Shown piece after piece: positions 44,811-57,380 of a DNA stretch of 64,000 bases (position 1 is its first letter; every line of letters starts with the position of its first letter). Below the pieces are notes generated by a model, which was not told the DNA's origin, did not search any database, and saw only the letters and a list, made by a program, of their open reading frames with translations. This DNA comes from Amblyornis subalaris (lineage: Eukaryota > Chordata > Aves > Passeriformes > Ptilonorhynchidae): positions 1,054,001 to 1,118,000 of the forward strand of contig JACAXG010000060.1 in NCBI GenBank assembly GCA_018881555.1, written 5' to 3'. A program made the position numbers and the translations under genes.

Positions 44811-47800
44811 TTGCTTGTATCTTATTTTGAATTATACTGATTTAAATTGTTTTAGAAAGTAAACTGAACTGTGATATAACTGTTCCTGAGGGTCTTACTG
44901 GAGGGTGTAGAACTGCCCTGAACAGCACAGGAAGGGGGATTACATTTTCTGAGCAGTCCTCTACAGGCTTTTGCCCATGAGAGTAAGACTTTATGGGGAT
45001 GGAGAGTGATGGTAAATAGATGTTGTTCTAGAGTATGCAGCAGGACCACTGTGCTGTTGACAGCCTCTATGTTTGTATCTTTTGTAGCCACAGATTAGTT
45101 TAAGATGTCAGCAAGTAATTTGTGGAGGTTCTGGGAGATTTTTTCGTTTTGACTTTGTTTAAAGTGCAGTGAGAGGAAAAAAATGAGGTGTGGAATAAGA
45201 CTGCCTTCTTGAATAAGTAAAATTAAGCTCATACAAGGCATCTGATGGAAGCAACTGCTACTTTACAGACTTCTTTTTATTATTCTTCTTAAAAAAATTA
45301 AATGAAAGCTCCTCTCCGATCTAATGCATTAGGACAGTTCCCTCACTGCAGTACCTCATAGGTACAGAGTATCAGTCAGCCCCATAAGACAGGAGACAAT
45401 TTTGCTGGAGAACTGCACCAGTCTGAGCTGAGCCACCCATAACAAATCATGTTTCCTCCCTTCCTCTGCACAAACTTGTATTCCATAAACATCTTAAATA
45501 CCTGCAAGGCAAAGAACTAGCTGGGGAATTGAGAGCCTGGGGATACACTTAGATGCTGAATTTAGATCCTGAAAAAGGGCAGCTTGGTGAATGAAGCCGT
45601 TTCCCCCAAAGTGCATGTGCCTTCTCCAGCTTATTTTTAGCAGTTTCCATCNATGTCTGTTGTACTGTTTTGTGCAGAGGAAATACAAGATGTCTGCATT
45701 GTGCAGGTTTTGTTTTCTTTGCCAATCAGCTTGGATAATGTGCTGCACCTGGCTGCGTTCAGCTGCCAGTCTGGTCACACCAGACAGGGGGCTTTGGACT
45801 GTGGTTCTGCTGCTGGCAGAACTCACTGCATGTCTCACATGGAACCTTCTTGCAATATTATTATAAATAAACCCCTATATAACAATATTCCTTTTAACCA
45901 ATAGGCTTTTGGGATGCCTTNCATTTGAAGATTTGGGGTTTTAACTTGGCAGCTGAAAACATCAGTAGTCAGTAGGCACAGAGCTGCTTCCCANACCTAT
46001 GCTGAAAAACATTCAAATATCTTGAACAGGTCTTATCTTAGGTAGGTTCATCCTATTCATCCTATTTCAAAATCTTCAGCCTTAGAATCCCATTCCTAAC
46101 TTTTAACAAGAATATTTCTTAATGCATGGTGTGTTTTTGTTTTGGGGCTAGACAAGTAGGGTTTAGCTAACTGAGTAGCTATTTTATTGACAGTGAAATA
46201 AAAAAGGCTTTCTGAAAATATTTATTAAAAAAGAGCAACAAAATGCTTAATAAGGTTCTTTAGGGAATCCTTCCTACAGTGTACATGATTTGGTAACTGC
46301 TCTGATCACCATGGCAACATTTTCATTTGTCCTTCCGCATGTATGGTTTTAACTGGAACAGCATGGGAGGAGAATATAGGGCATACAGCTTTATTCTCAA
46401 AGGCTTTGTAACAACTTGCATTTGTGGCTCATCATTAACATTCCCATCTAAAATAACAAAATTGCTACAGCTTATTACAGTATTGCAAACAGCTTGCTTT
46501 CTGTTTCCAATTAGGGTTAGAGTCTGACGTTCTGAGATTGAAACATTTCACAGTGCTTTTGAGCATCCCTGAGTACAAGAGCTGCATTTACAAAAATCCA
46601 GTATTATTATTCAGAAGAGGAGAATGTCATTCTTTTGATCTTCAGGTTTTTCTCCAAAATTTTTCTTCAAGGAGTTGTGAATGTGCTGGACTTATGTTTT
46701 TAAAAGCTGGTTCCCATGTTCGTGGTTTCTTTCATCAATTCATAACTTTCACTAGGTTAAAAAAAAATTAAAAACTCTATCTATTAGGATTATTTCATGC
46801 TTCTAATTAAAAAAACCCCAAACCCATGGAGTACTATAAACTGCATATTTATTTTAGCAGATGTCTATAATATGTTTGAAGATGTTAAACTGTAGAAGCA
46901 TAATTCCTTAGTGAAAAACAGGATAGCTTTCCCTAATATCCTTGGGCCTTATTGACCAGTTGTGTGAATGAATATATGCTATCGGTAAATTACTAATTTG
47001 AAAGGGAAGAGGGTGAGGTGCACCTGGAAGATCAGCAGTTCAGATATAGTTGTAACAGCTTTGGATTGCATACAACTATATTACTTCATTCAAGAACACC
47101 ATCAAAATACTGACTCTCTGAAAAAGAATGGCATCATCTAGTTTGGTTGGTTGTTGTTTGCCTTTTTTTTAGTGCCAGTTTGATCCACAAATGAATATTT
47201 AAAAGAATATCTTTCCCTTCAATCCCTGTAAACCATAAATGTCTTTGTCATCAGTGCATTTTGTGCTGCTTTGACCTTTGAGGTTGTTTAGATAATCTGC
47301 TATTGATACTTGAGTTCCATGCTTAAACATCTTGCCTCAGCTCTGCACAAAAATATCTGAATGGTTTTGTATATTTTTCTAAATAATAAATATTATATCA
47401 TGAAGTATAGAATGACATAAAAAAATAAAACGCTCTCCAAAATGTGGATTTAGTTAACAGTAAGGTTTCCTGTAGGCTGAAGCAATGAGTTTATATTTTC
47501 ATCAGATGGTCTGATTTGATTCCTACTAACTTCAATGAAAACAAGACCAGGCTACTGCCATCCTAATGTTGTACTCCTCTCTCTCTCTCTTTCATTTCAT
47601 ATGCCATTAGGTTTGTTTATCTCTAGTTCAGGCCCAGAAGTTAATGGATGCTCTCTCTTAACCATGTGAGTTGGGGCTGTCATCTCATGGAGTGAGAGCT
47701 TCAGAACAGAATGTGATTCAAGGACTTTTTGACATGTTATTAGTAATCCTTTCTTCATATCCCAATGCTTGCTGCTCTGATGAAATGAGATTTCCCAGTG

Positions 47801-50800
47801 GTGGATTGGTGATAAATTGTAACATATCAGTAGCACATGTGGGGCTGGCTGTTTTGCCTTCCTCAGATTAATCTCCTTGGTTCACTTTCAATTTAAGATG
47901 CTACCATTTCAATACTAAAAACTATTTTCCTCCTCTCTATTATATACTAAATTTCCCTTCTTTTCTTCCTATACCGTGTATTAAATTAGTAGCAGGGTGC
48001 TTGGCTGGTGCAGATAGGCAATTTTTTTAAGCTAGCCTCTATGAAATTATGGTCAAAGGAGGAGAAAAATATGGAGGGGAGTTTAAATTAAGATATTCTA
48101 CATCACACCATAGGTTAAAATAAATCCAAGCTTTGCTGTCAGTGACACAAAGGTAAACACTGATTCATAAAGACATTGTAACCAGGCATTTTTGCAGTAA
48201 CTTACGGTAGGATCAGCTTCAGCAGAAGGAAAGAACACTTTGGGAACAACAGTGTGTAAACGTGTATATTAAAGCCTGAAACTGCAATGTGGCAGTCATT
48301 TACCCAGCTGGATTTCTGATATCAAAGGAGTAACAAAGTATGTACTTTGGGAGCACCTGATTATATAGTTTTTCCTATCTCTTTATTATATAGGGATAAA
48401 AATCTGTATACATTATTCTCCTAGAAAATGCCATAATTATGGCTCTCCTTTGGGTCTGCATCCAAGGAGTGGTTCCTAAGAAATACAGAGTTCTTTTACT
48501 GAAAACTAATACTTAAAGTCATTACACTGACTTAAATAGTAATGTGTGAAAAATAGTGTACCAAATTATCAGAATAAGTGTTACATAAAATTTTCCAGGC
48601 ACCTGCATATTTAATCTTTAGGTAAATATTGTACATTTGCATCTAATTGATTTCAGCTTTAGAGCACTATTAAATTAAGTACAGCCATAAATACCAGAAC
48701 TGGTATGGGAACAACTTTTCTGTCTGTTAGAGGAAGATGTATGTCTGAATTTGTCAAGTACATTTACACCACTCACGCTTGCGAACAAACAAAATGAGCA
48801 GCTTTACCCTAAAATTGGGTCTTTTCTTTCCCAAATTCCTATTACAAGTAGAAACTGCACAGGCTCGTCTATTACTGCCACCTACCGATAAAGGGATAAA
48901 CAGCCGACTGACACAGAGAAAAATACCAACACCAACGAGTCATGACCAAAAGGAGGATTTAAAATTAATACACAAACTGTCAGAAACAGAGCCAGCAGTC
49001 CTGTTTTTGTGGGCTGCATTGTGTAAGGTTTCACCTGGTACTGTGGCACTGCTGGGGTGCAGTTCCTGCTTCAGTTCCAGACTGCTCAGTTTAAGAAGAC
49101 ACAAAAGACAAATTCATTACTTGGTTAAATAGGTCAGGTGTCTAGCTAAAAACNCCTTCAAAAATTGCAGAAATTGTTGAGTGCATCAGTCGGAGTTGCT
49201 GTGTATTCCCTTCCTAAATTTCANTTTCCAGTTTCACGGGTAACTCAGATGCCTGTTCCTCAGTGCTGCTGAGATACCAGCTGTGCCCTTTGCTCCCTTG
49301 AGCAGGTGAGGTGGCTGCCAACAGCAGTAAGGCTCAGCTCTAGGCCAGAGTGGGCCCCCAGCCCAGTGAGCATCCAACAGCTCTCACTGACTGCTGCACT
49401 GTTCCTTCACACTCCAACTTTGCTCCTGGCCATTGGGTTCTTTATTTTGGAGGGAGAAGGTTTCTCTAATTACTGGAGTCTGGGTCAAATACTTCCTCTT
49501 AAGCCACAGCATAATAATACAGCCAGAACAGAGCTTAGGCCACTGCTTATGCTTAGAATGGCATTTTATGGAAAATACACTAGGCATGGCATAAGGATGT
49601 GTTTCAAAAGACCACCCATTCCACAAAATGTTTTTCTTGCATAGCTTCTCACTGTACCATGCCCTCTTGTGTCTTTGAGCTTTAGGTGGCACCCTTGAGC
49701 CCTTCATTCTCTCTGTGGCATACTCTGAAGAGATGCACGATTTTTTTTTCAGTAATAGCAAGGAATGAGACAAACTTTATAGAAAAGAGCCATTGTGACA
49801 TTTCAAAAACCTTTCAAGTAGCAGTAACTTTAAAGATATGTACAGTGTAACAGCCTGTCTCTGGCAAGTGTGGCTCACATGACTGTTTATACTTACCTTT
49901 CCTGTTGCAAAAACTGTTCACTACCATGGATTCTTGTCTCAGATGCCTCCCCCTGGACAGCACACCAGCTTTTATCCTACTCATCAGAACACAATACACA
50001 GATTTCCAATGTATGGAAATATATTGGAAAGTCATACCCTTTAAAGATCGACTGACAAAACTTCAGATGCTAAGATTCTCATGAAAAGATTCCTCTACAG
50101 AAACTTCGAGAATATATAGAATGTTATAGATAACAGCCTCTCTGACGTCGTCTCCTTTCTCAGACATCACAGGCTCTTTTTGTTCCGAGAGTTTGCTTTA
50201 GACTCTGGAAAATTACTACAGAAAGCAACTATGAAACACAAATTAGAAGGCCACAGAAGTGATTATATTTCTTTACAGTTCTGCCCATACCAGCTAAACA
50301 AACACTGGCAACAGGGGTGTGAATATATTTGAGGATATTTAAACAGAAATTGGATAAATTAAAAAAGTATGTGAAAAGATCATTAAAGAGGCCAAGTTAA
50401 GCACTCATTTAAGAAATGTCAGAGGTAGGCTTGCTTATGCATATTCCATTTGCTTCTCTCATTTGTATGTACTACTATTCCAGATTGCCATTGCAGGAAT
50501 TCCCACAAGGCACAGTATAGGCAGTGCTCAGTTAATGAGCAGTTACTTGGTACTATTTTGGTGTTGTTATTCATTGTGTAGCCTCAGGCCTGATTTACTC
50601 ACAAATTCTGCTTTCCATGTAGAACTGTTCCCTGACGAGCTCCTCTGTGGTGCTCATCATGGATTGCTTCACAAAGTATCTCCACAGTATCCTGGAGGAA
50701 TATGAGGGTGGAACTATTTGCATCTTACAGTGGGAAGATGAGGCAGAGCCTGGACAGATTGTGAGTACCTGCTGCTCCAGAGTTAGCTCTTTCAGCATCT

Positions 50801-51147
50801 CACACAATGTTCCCTTTTGCTCAGCCTTCAGCTCTGAGTCCTCAACTCTACAAACTGGAATGGCTTTTGCAAGTCAAACACACAGAAGCTAAGGGAAAAA
50901 AGCAACATGAAATATTTTAGTTTCATGATTTTCCTGGTCTTGTCCATTCTCCCAAGCAGCAATGACCCTTAGCCTTGTAACCCTATTTTGTGGTCCCACC
51001 TCATTCACCTTGCATCTGCTGCAACAAATGAAGGAGCCACCTGGTGCATTCTCCAGCAGACCATGTCCATCTTAGAGCAATGTAAGCACCATGAGGCGAA
51101 AATAGCACCAGGTCATGTAAATTATTTTAAATGAAATATAGCCTGAG

Positions 51148-51173
51148 TATTATCTATCCAGCGATAGATAATA
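51148..51173. repeat. 11-bp perfect inverted repeat, 4-nt loop
   Basis: TATTATCTATC, loop CAGC, then the exact reverse complement. Each arm contains a GATA core, in opposite orientations. Confidence 0.85.
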
Positions 51174-51286
51174 ATGGAATGATAAACAATATGTGGCTAA
51201 TCTGTTTTGTAATCCCCCAACATCTTATCTCTTTACCAGGCATATGATTAAAGAGCGTGTTTCCTGTTGTAGGTCTCAGGAGGACT

Positions 51287-51334
51287 TTCTGTAAGTGCAT
51301 GCTGAATTCTCTTCTGTAAGTGCATGCTGAAGTC
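51287..51334. repeat. two-copy tandem duplication, period 25
   Basis: TTCTGTAAGTGCATGCTGAA occurs at 51287 and again at 51312. A recent small duplication or slippage product. Confidence 0.85.
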
Positions 51335-51789
51335 TTTGTGCCACTTGTTAAAAATAGCTGTATTCTAGCTGCACATGAAGTAGCTAACCCCACCAGCTGG
51401 CTGCTGCCTGGTTATTGGATATTTGATGTTCCACACCTATGCCAGACATTCCCATTTGCTCTCTGAGATGTGCTTGTCAAGATTTAGCTGCTACCATATG
51501 GGCAGTTTTGAGTCCGTTTCTATTTTTGATTGTCATGAAGATGACAAGGAGTCAACTAAGACTGTAAAATTTATTATTGCTATATTGGTACATTTGGATA
51601 ACTGCAACCTCATTCAGCAAAACTTAAAGCTACTCCTCCAAACACACAAGAAGATACAAAAACTTAATTAAAAAATATAAGGGTAAGCAAAATAATAGAC
51701 AAATAATTTTATACAAAACTTCCTTAACTGGAAGTTAATTTGGAAAACATTATCTGGAAAAATTAAGGAGAAAATTATACTATGTACTG

Positions 51790-52330
51790 CTGAAGGGCAT
51801 TTAAAGAATAATGCAGTCCTCAGACACAGTTAACATGGGTTCTCAAAAGGAAAGGCCTGTTTAACTTATTTGAAACCCTCCTATGATAGGGTCACTGCAT
51901 AGTCCATGAAGGGAAGCAGGTGGATGTAGTTTTTCTGGGTTTTAGTGAGGCTTTTGATATTCTCTCACAGCACCCTTCTGGCCAAGTTGTCCAACTGTGG
52001 GATGAGCAGGTTCATGATGATGTGCTGGGTGAAGAACTGGCTGAAGGGCAGGCAGAGCTCTAAGGGCTGTAGCGAAAGGGGCGACATCCAGCTGGGATGT
52101 TTCTCAGGGCTCTCAGTTCTAGAGTCAGTTCTGCTCAATATATTTATCAATGATCTGGGCGCAGGAGCTGAGCACACCATTAACAGATCTGCTGATGGCA
52201 CCAAACTGGGAGGTGCTGTTGACTCTGCTGAGGGACAGGAAACTTTACAGTGATCTAGACAGACTGGAATATTGGTCAGCGATTAATGGGACAAAATTTA
52301 ATAAGCAAAATGTCAGATCCTACACCTAGG
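51790..52330 (+). mobile_element. CR1 LINE internal (reverse-transcriptase) fragment
   Basis: ORF2 reverse-transcriptase coding in decayed form: LNIFINDLGAGAEHTINRSA followed by DGTKLGGAVDSAEG, i.e. the block that normally holds the paired catalytic aspartates, here reading ADG instead of ADD. Upstream CR1-type sequence is seen at 51880-52060. No CR1 3' tail follows, so the piece is truncated at both ends. Boundaries are approximate. Confidence 0.85.
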
Positions 52331-54559
52331 ATGGAGTAACACCAGGCACTCCCAAAGGAGTCTGGGAACTCCTCTGCATCTGCACTTCATTGGATCAGAA
52401 AGCCAAAAGGGGAAGCAGTGAGACATTTCTTCTGTTTGGGAAAATAAGCAAAAATCTATTCTTATAAAGACCCTAAGAAAGGTAAGGAAAGGATTGATAA
52501 ATCCTCAATATGGACAGTGAATCTGTTTAGATTAGGAACACTGGAAAAAGAATAAAAAGAATAAATTTACAGTCTTGGGATGCAAATTTACAACCCTTTA
52601 AAGTAATAAAACCCTTCATACCCTGATCTGGAATCTCTTTTAATATCTTTTCTTTAAAAAACTGAAGGCACAAAGATTTTGTGAAATGTAATATATCAGT
52701 GTTACTGCTGGGTGGGGAGAAAGTTAAGCCCCAAATCCCTAAAATGGAGTCTCTCACCAGACCTTCCTCTGCTTTCAGATGGAGCATGCAGAGATCAATA
52801 AAACACACCAACTCCCTGGGGACAAACTCTGCTAAAATATACAGAGCTCCACCCTGATTCTTGCTCTTCTCATCTGCTGCTGCTGTCCTAAAAATATCCC
52901 ACTTGCCCACTTGAGGCAATAATTAGGCAAAAAAANCATTAAACATTAAAAAAAACCCCTGCATGCTATGGACTGGCTAGCTTTGGTACATGAGTACAGT
53001 CTGGTATCCATCATGTCTTCTCTGTGTCAGACAGGAGATGCTTATCCAGAGGCACTATGCAAATTTAACAGAAGTATCTTAAGTTTGCAAGCAGCCTGGG
53101 GAATAAAATTTCTGTCTCTTCTGTCTCCAGCTCTTGTGCCCGATATGTTGTGCCTGTACTATACTTTGTGTGCCAGGGGTACTCTCTGAGTCTGTACTGT
53201 CAGAAGAGTAAATCTGCTCAGAAAGAGCATAATGAAAATGGTGTATTTTTTTTAGAATCGTTATAACCCAAATCAAAATATAACCCAACTCAAAATTTTT
53301 TGGTTTTCAGGAAAGTATTTTAATATTACCTAGAAGTTATATTCCAGATCAATTTGTCTTTTCATAGTATATATATTCATGAGTCTTAAATCTCGGAAAA
53401 AATCTAATTTTTATATGGGCACTTTTCAAAATGGTGCTTAACACCTGGTGCCTTGAAACCATGTTTAGACACTCCAATATCAGCTTGCTTCCGCAAAATA
53501 CTAGTCCTCATAAAAGCCCTCAAGAATGCAAACTCAGACTTCTTTACTTACGGAAACTTCTGGAAATTGGGTTAATGGTTGGGTCTGATCATCTCATGAT
53601 TTACATACAGGTGCACACTTAAAGTGTCATACAGATGGTGATGAAGTTGGGAGGCTTAGGTAAAATCTTTGACTTTAAAACTCTTGTAGAGAATGCAACA
53701 GAGAAATGGAATAGGAAAGGCCAACCCTCTACAACTAAACTGTGTTTGTAACCATTTCCTACCTGACTAAAAAAATGCGTATGTATCATCCTTTTGACCT
53801 GGATATCCTGTTTGTGTAATGTGGAGAAACAGGTTCCTCCTTGTTTGTATATTATACAGTCCTTCATCCTTGAGCATGGTAGGTAAGTAAGATATGGAAA
53901 GTAAGATAATAAAGGATTGGGTGCTCTGTTTTGGCTGCAAAGAAGAAATCACTCCCAGGTATATTTATAAGATCAATAATCAATAATAAGATCAATGGGG
54001 GGGAGAACCTAACATATTGGGTACAAGGAATGTAGGCAAATATAGATAAATATTAGTACTTGGATCAGTTTTTATTTCTGCAGCTGAACTTGCTGAAAGG
54101 CAAGTCAAATGTAAATAGTGATTAATAATAGTATATTTTTTGTGCTTTTCCTAGTACTACTATTTGCTGACAAGTACTCAACTGCATATTAAAAATGTTT
54201 TAAGTATGCAGCAAACTAAAGCTGATGTATTTCCAACACATTTTCCTTCTGCTTTAAAACCCAATATATAAAGGTTAAAATCATTGGTTTGCCTTCTAGT
54301 ATCTCACTCCAGTTGATGAAAAATTAATCTTAACTAAGCAGTTTGAAAGGACTGTAGGCATTTTCAAAGCACTTTTCATGGTTTGGGGATTTAAAAAAAA
54401 AAAAATATAGTCTTTTTTTGGTAAAAACTCAATCCTTTCTTTCAATTATACTTCATACATATCAGGTTCTGTTACTTATTTAACGTGTTTCTACTAAACT
54501 AGCATCAGCAGTTGTTCACTTAGGCCTTATGGATATTATATATAATCTTCTAGTTTATA
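52331..54559. other. intergenic DNA without a recognised feature
   Basis: A 130-codon open frame on the - strand (52527-52919) has no family similarity that I can see. Short A/T-rich tandem motifs lie near 53968-53998. Nothing else noted. Confidence 0.45.
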
Positions 54560-54835
54560 CATTAACGAGAAGCAATGGGCAGAAACTGAGGTACAGAAAG
54601 TTTCACCTGAACCTGAGGAAGAACTTCTTCACTGTGCAGGTGACTGAGCACTGGAACAGATTGTCCAGAGAGGTTGTGGAGTTCTCCCTCACTGGAGATC
54701 TTCAAGAACTGTCTGGACGCAATCCTGTGCCATGTGCTCTAGAATGACCCTGCTTGAGCAGGTGGGTTGGACCAGATGCCCCACTGTGATCCTTTCCAAT
54801 CTGACCCATTCCGTGCATCTGTGATTCTGAGAAGC
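54560..54835 (+). mobile_element. CR1 LINE 3' end
   Basis: Tail sequence typical of CR1: AAGAACTTCTTCACTGTGCA, ACTGAGCACTGGAACAGATT, GTCCAGAGAGGTTGTGGAGT, GATCCTTTCCAATCTGACCC and final CATCTGTGATTCTGAG. 5'-truncated. Confidence 0.92.
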
Positions 54836-55482
54836 CTTTGTTTGCATTTCTCCTTGTTACCTGTGTGCAGGAGACCACAGACAAGTAAATTCTTAAGGTG
54901 CTGACAATATTATGCTGCCTTTCATCTGATTGTATTCAAACCCTTCTAGCCAGGACAGTGTTCTGCAGACGGTGAGTCAGTCCGTAGATGCCCAATCTCT
55001 CACATCGGTGGCTGTAGGTAAGTGAAGCCGAGCTCGGATTATTGACATTTCATAACGAACTTCAGAATTCTTGGCCGTGATCCAGTCGCAGCTACGGACA
55101 CTTTGATTGTCTAACACCCACCCTGGAATTTCAGTCAAAGAACATGTTCTTTGCCGGAATAAAATACTCCAGCAACAGTCTGCAAGCGCCGTAGCAGAAG
55201 CGCTCTCTCCTCTTTATTGGATTAGTAAAGGATTGTTCTGGAAAACTATTTTGTTCCTACCGCAACGACTTTTGACAAGGGGCATTCAGCGGATTATCGA
55301 ATAACCACTACCCGGGAGGGTTTCCCCCGCAGCTGGTGCCGCGGCCAGTGTCAGCCGGGGGAGCCCGCGGCGCCCGGCGGGGCGCAGTCCGTGAGGGGGA
55401 CGCGCTGCCCCCGCCGTCCCCTCTCCCGCGGCCCCCGCCATGTGAGACGCGCGGTGCGACCGCGCTCCCTCGGCGCCCCGCG

Positions 55483-55500
55483 GCATTGTGGGGGCTGTAG
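55483..55500 (-). promoter_or_regulatory. ZNF143/SBS-like promoter element
   Basis: GCATTGTGGGGGCTGTAG resembles the known element that reads GCATTCTGGGAATTGTAG. It lies about 190 bp before the B3GALNT2 ATG. Inference from motif similarity; orientation is given so that the ACTACA-type end reads on the - strand. Confidence 0.45.
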
Positions 55501-55502
55501 GC

Positions 55503-55540
55503 GGCCGCCGCCGCCGCCCGCGCCGCCGCCGCCCGCCCGG
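55503..55540. repeat. interrupted GCC trinucleotide tract
   Basis: Repeated CCG/GCC units with CCCG interruptions just upstream of or within the B3GALNT2 5'UTR; prone to length variation and sequencing loss. Confidence 0.75.
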
Positions 55541-55689
55541 GCCGGGGCGGGACTGCAGCTCCCGGCGGCCGCGGGGCAGCCGAGCCCGGCCCGGCCGAGC
55601 GGGGAGGAGCCGCGGGCGGCCGAGCCGGGCCGTCGCCCCGGCGCCGCTTGGAGAGATCGGCGCGGAGGGGACGGCGGCTGCGGCGGCCA

Positions 55690-55783
55690 ATGCGAAACTG
55701 GCTGGTGGTGCTGTGCCCCTGTGTGGTCGGGGTCGCGCTGCACCTCTGGCTGATGCTGAGCTGCCCCGGGAACCACCCGGCAG
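55690..55783 (+). CDS. B3GALNT2: B3GALNT2 first coding exon (N-terminal 31 residues)
   Basis: Beta-1,3-N-acetylgalactosaminyltransferase 2, which adds GalNAc to the core M3 O-mannosyl glycan of alpha-dystroglycan (established knowledge). The exon encodes MRNWLVVLCPCVVGVALHLW and then LMLSCPGNHPA, nearly identical to the human start and forming the signal-anchor membrane segment of a type II protein (hydrophobic residues about 4-23). ATG at 55690 in context ggccaATGc; donor cag|gtagga after 55783, leaving phase 1. Exon 2 and the catalytic domain are beyond the right edge. Confidence 0.93.
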
Positions 55784-56224
55784 GTAGGAGAGGGACGGGC
55801 GGCGGGGATGCCCGGGGCATCCGGGCGGGCTGGGCTCCTCCACCCTCCCCAGGCAAGAAGTCGGGAGCGGCGGGGCTGGCGGGGCAGGGCGCTGGCGGGG
55901 CCGGGGCGGGAGGGCAGGTAATGGGGGCGGGAGGCGAGGGGAGGGCTGGAGGGATGCTGTGGCTGGGACACCCCGCCGGGAGCACGCCTGGAATGCCCGC
56001 AGGGTTCATCGAGATGGAGCGTCTCGTACCGTGTGGCGGCGGAGAGCAGCGCAGGCTCCGCCGCTCGAACCGGAGGTACCGAGCGCGGTCGCGGTGCGGG
56101 GCTACCGGGGGTGCGGGGTAGCAGCCTCCGCTTCCAAACGCCTCCTGTGCCACGGGTGCCCTCCCGCTCCCACCGAGGCACGTGGAGGAGAAATTCCCAC
56201 CGATTTCGCTCGTGTCGCGTCATT

Positions 56225-56317
56225 CCTGGTCCTAGGAATAGCTCTTTGCACTGCGCTGTGTTTGCCTCAGCGGTCTTTAAAACCCCTGTGCTGCAAAGAG
56301 CTATTCATAGGACCGGG
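56225..56317. repeat. 93-nt foldback with 26-bp stem
   Basis: 56225-56250 pairs with 56292-56317: 24 Watson-Crick pairs, one G-T and one mismatch, around a 41-nt loop. The core arm is GAATAGCTCTTTGCA and its exact reverse complement. It lies 440 bp downstream of the B3GALNT2 exon 1 donor. It could be a hairpin RNA in the intron, or a short foldback element; no family recognised. Confidence 0.85.
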
Positions 56318-56986
56318 TGTGATCCGACACAGGTGAAATCCGACCCTTGAGGGCTGACGTTGTGCTCCTTATAAAATGAGGTGTAGTGTTCAGTCTGCAT
56401 GCCTGGAGGAAACGGGCGTCTCTTGGAACAGAAACTTTTGTCAGCTACCGATATGTGCTGTTTGACAATATTAAGAAATACTCGACTTGATCACATAATG
56501 GTGTTTTTTTTATGTGAGACCTCTTAAAATTGTTTAGTGACCTGGTAGCCTGTTCACTAACGAAGGCACACTCCACAACTGGTGCCTGTTCCCTGTTCAG
56601 GGTGAGGAAACGAGAGTCTGCTGATTTCCAGTGGCAGTTAATAATACAAATATGAAGGAAGCAAGGTCAGTGCATTTGCATAGTCTAGAGGCTGTAGAGT
56701 TGTATGGGTGTCTCTGTGTATGTATTCTGGCTCTTGCATATCAAATCAGCAGAGGTCACACTTGAATTATGAGAGAATGAGAGTTCTAATTGTTGAACTT
56801 CTAGGCTGACGTGCGTTTGAATTGCCTGGTTGGTTTTGTTCATCTTTCATGGTGCTGTTTTGTAACTTCAGAGCATTAATTTGGAGTTAGAAGTGGCAAT
56901 GTGGCATCTCATGATGACCTTTCTGGCATAAATGTGTTTTCCACTAACAAACGTTTCTAAAGAAAATTGAGAAGTTTCTCAGTTGG

Positions 56987-57366
56987 TGTTGTGAATGAGT
57001 GGTTTAGGTCACTTAAATAATCACTATTAAAGGTATCAGGAAAAGTAGATGTAACACAAATTTGTAAAAGCACAACTTAACAGACTTCGATGGCATAGTT
57101 CTTTCTGTTGCTTATGACATGGATGAGGCATACCAAGGAAAGTCTAGTTAGAATTCATTTATAATGATTTACACAGAGACTAAAGACTCAAAAGGATCAG
57201 GGAGACCCCCTGGTTAAATCACAAGGTTCAGGGTCGATTCCCCTGCTTTCTAAACTGCTGATGGAGCTGAGGTGCAGCTAAGTTCAGTCATGGTCTCCAA
57301 CTTGATCAATAGTTTATATCTAAATGATTTAGCAGCACCTAATCATTGACTAATTTAACATTTACA
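56987..57366 (-). repeat. 3' LTR of the ERVL-like remnant
   Basis: 380 bp, similar along its length to 59105-59167 plus 59756-60060. Edges set by where the two copies stop matching, adjusted to TG...CA. Confidence 0.75.
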
Positions 57367-57380
57367 AAGTGATTTTACTT

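Larger units (their letters stand above)
44815..51780. other. GNG4-B3GALNT2 intergenic DNA, left part
   Basis: No gene supported. Open frames near 45494-45904, 48779-49132, 49306-49773 and 50463-50892 overlap on both strands, lack family similarity and were left out. Holds a short inverted repeat (51148-51173) and a 25-bp-period duplication (51287-51334). Confidence 0.5.
55310..56120 (+). promoter_or_regulatory. B3GALNT2: CpG island, B3GALNT2 promoter and first exon
   Basis: Sharp switch to CpG-dense sequence around the first coding exon. Holds an interrupted GCC-type trinucleotide tract at 55503-55540 and two elements resembling the ZNF143/SBS motif (55483-55500 and 55552-55570). No TATA box seen. 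Long open frames on both strands here reflect base composition only. Confidence 0.85.

Noticed and set aside
49306..49773. Overlapping open frames of 112 (+) and 129 (-) codons
   Set aside because: Both strands open at once, no family similarity, no splice sites that join them to anything.
52527..52919. 130-codon open frame on the - strand
   Set aside because: No similarity or domain recognised; intergenic DNA with no regulatory context.
55286..56350. Open frames of 99-290 codons on both strands around the B3GALNT2 first exon
   Set aside because: Composition artefacts of a CpG island; only the 31 codons from 55690 match a known protein.
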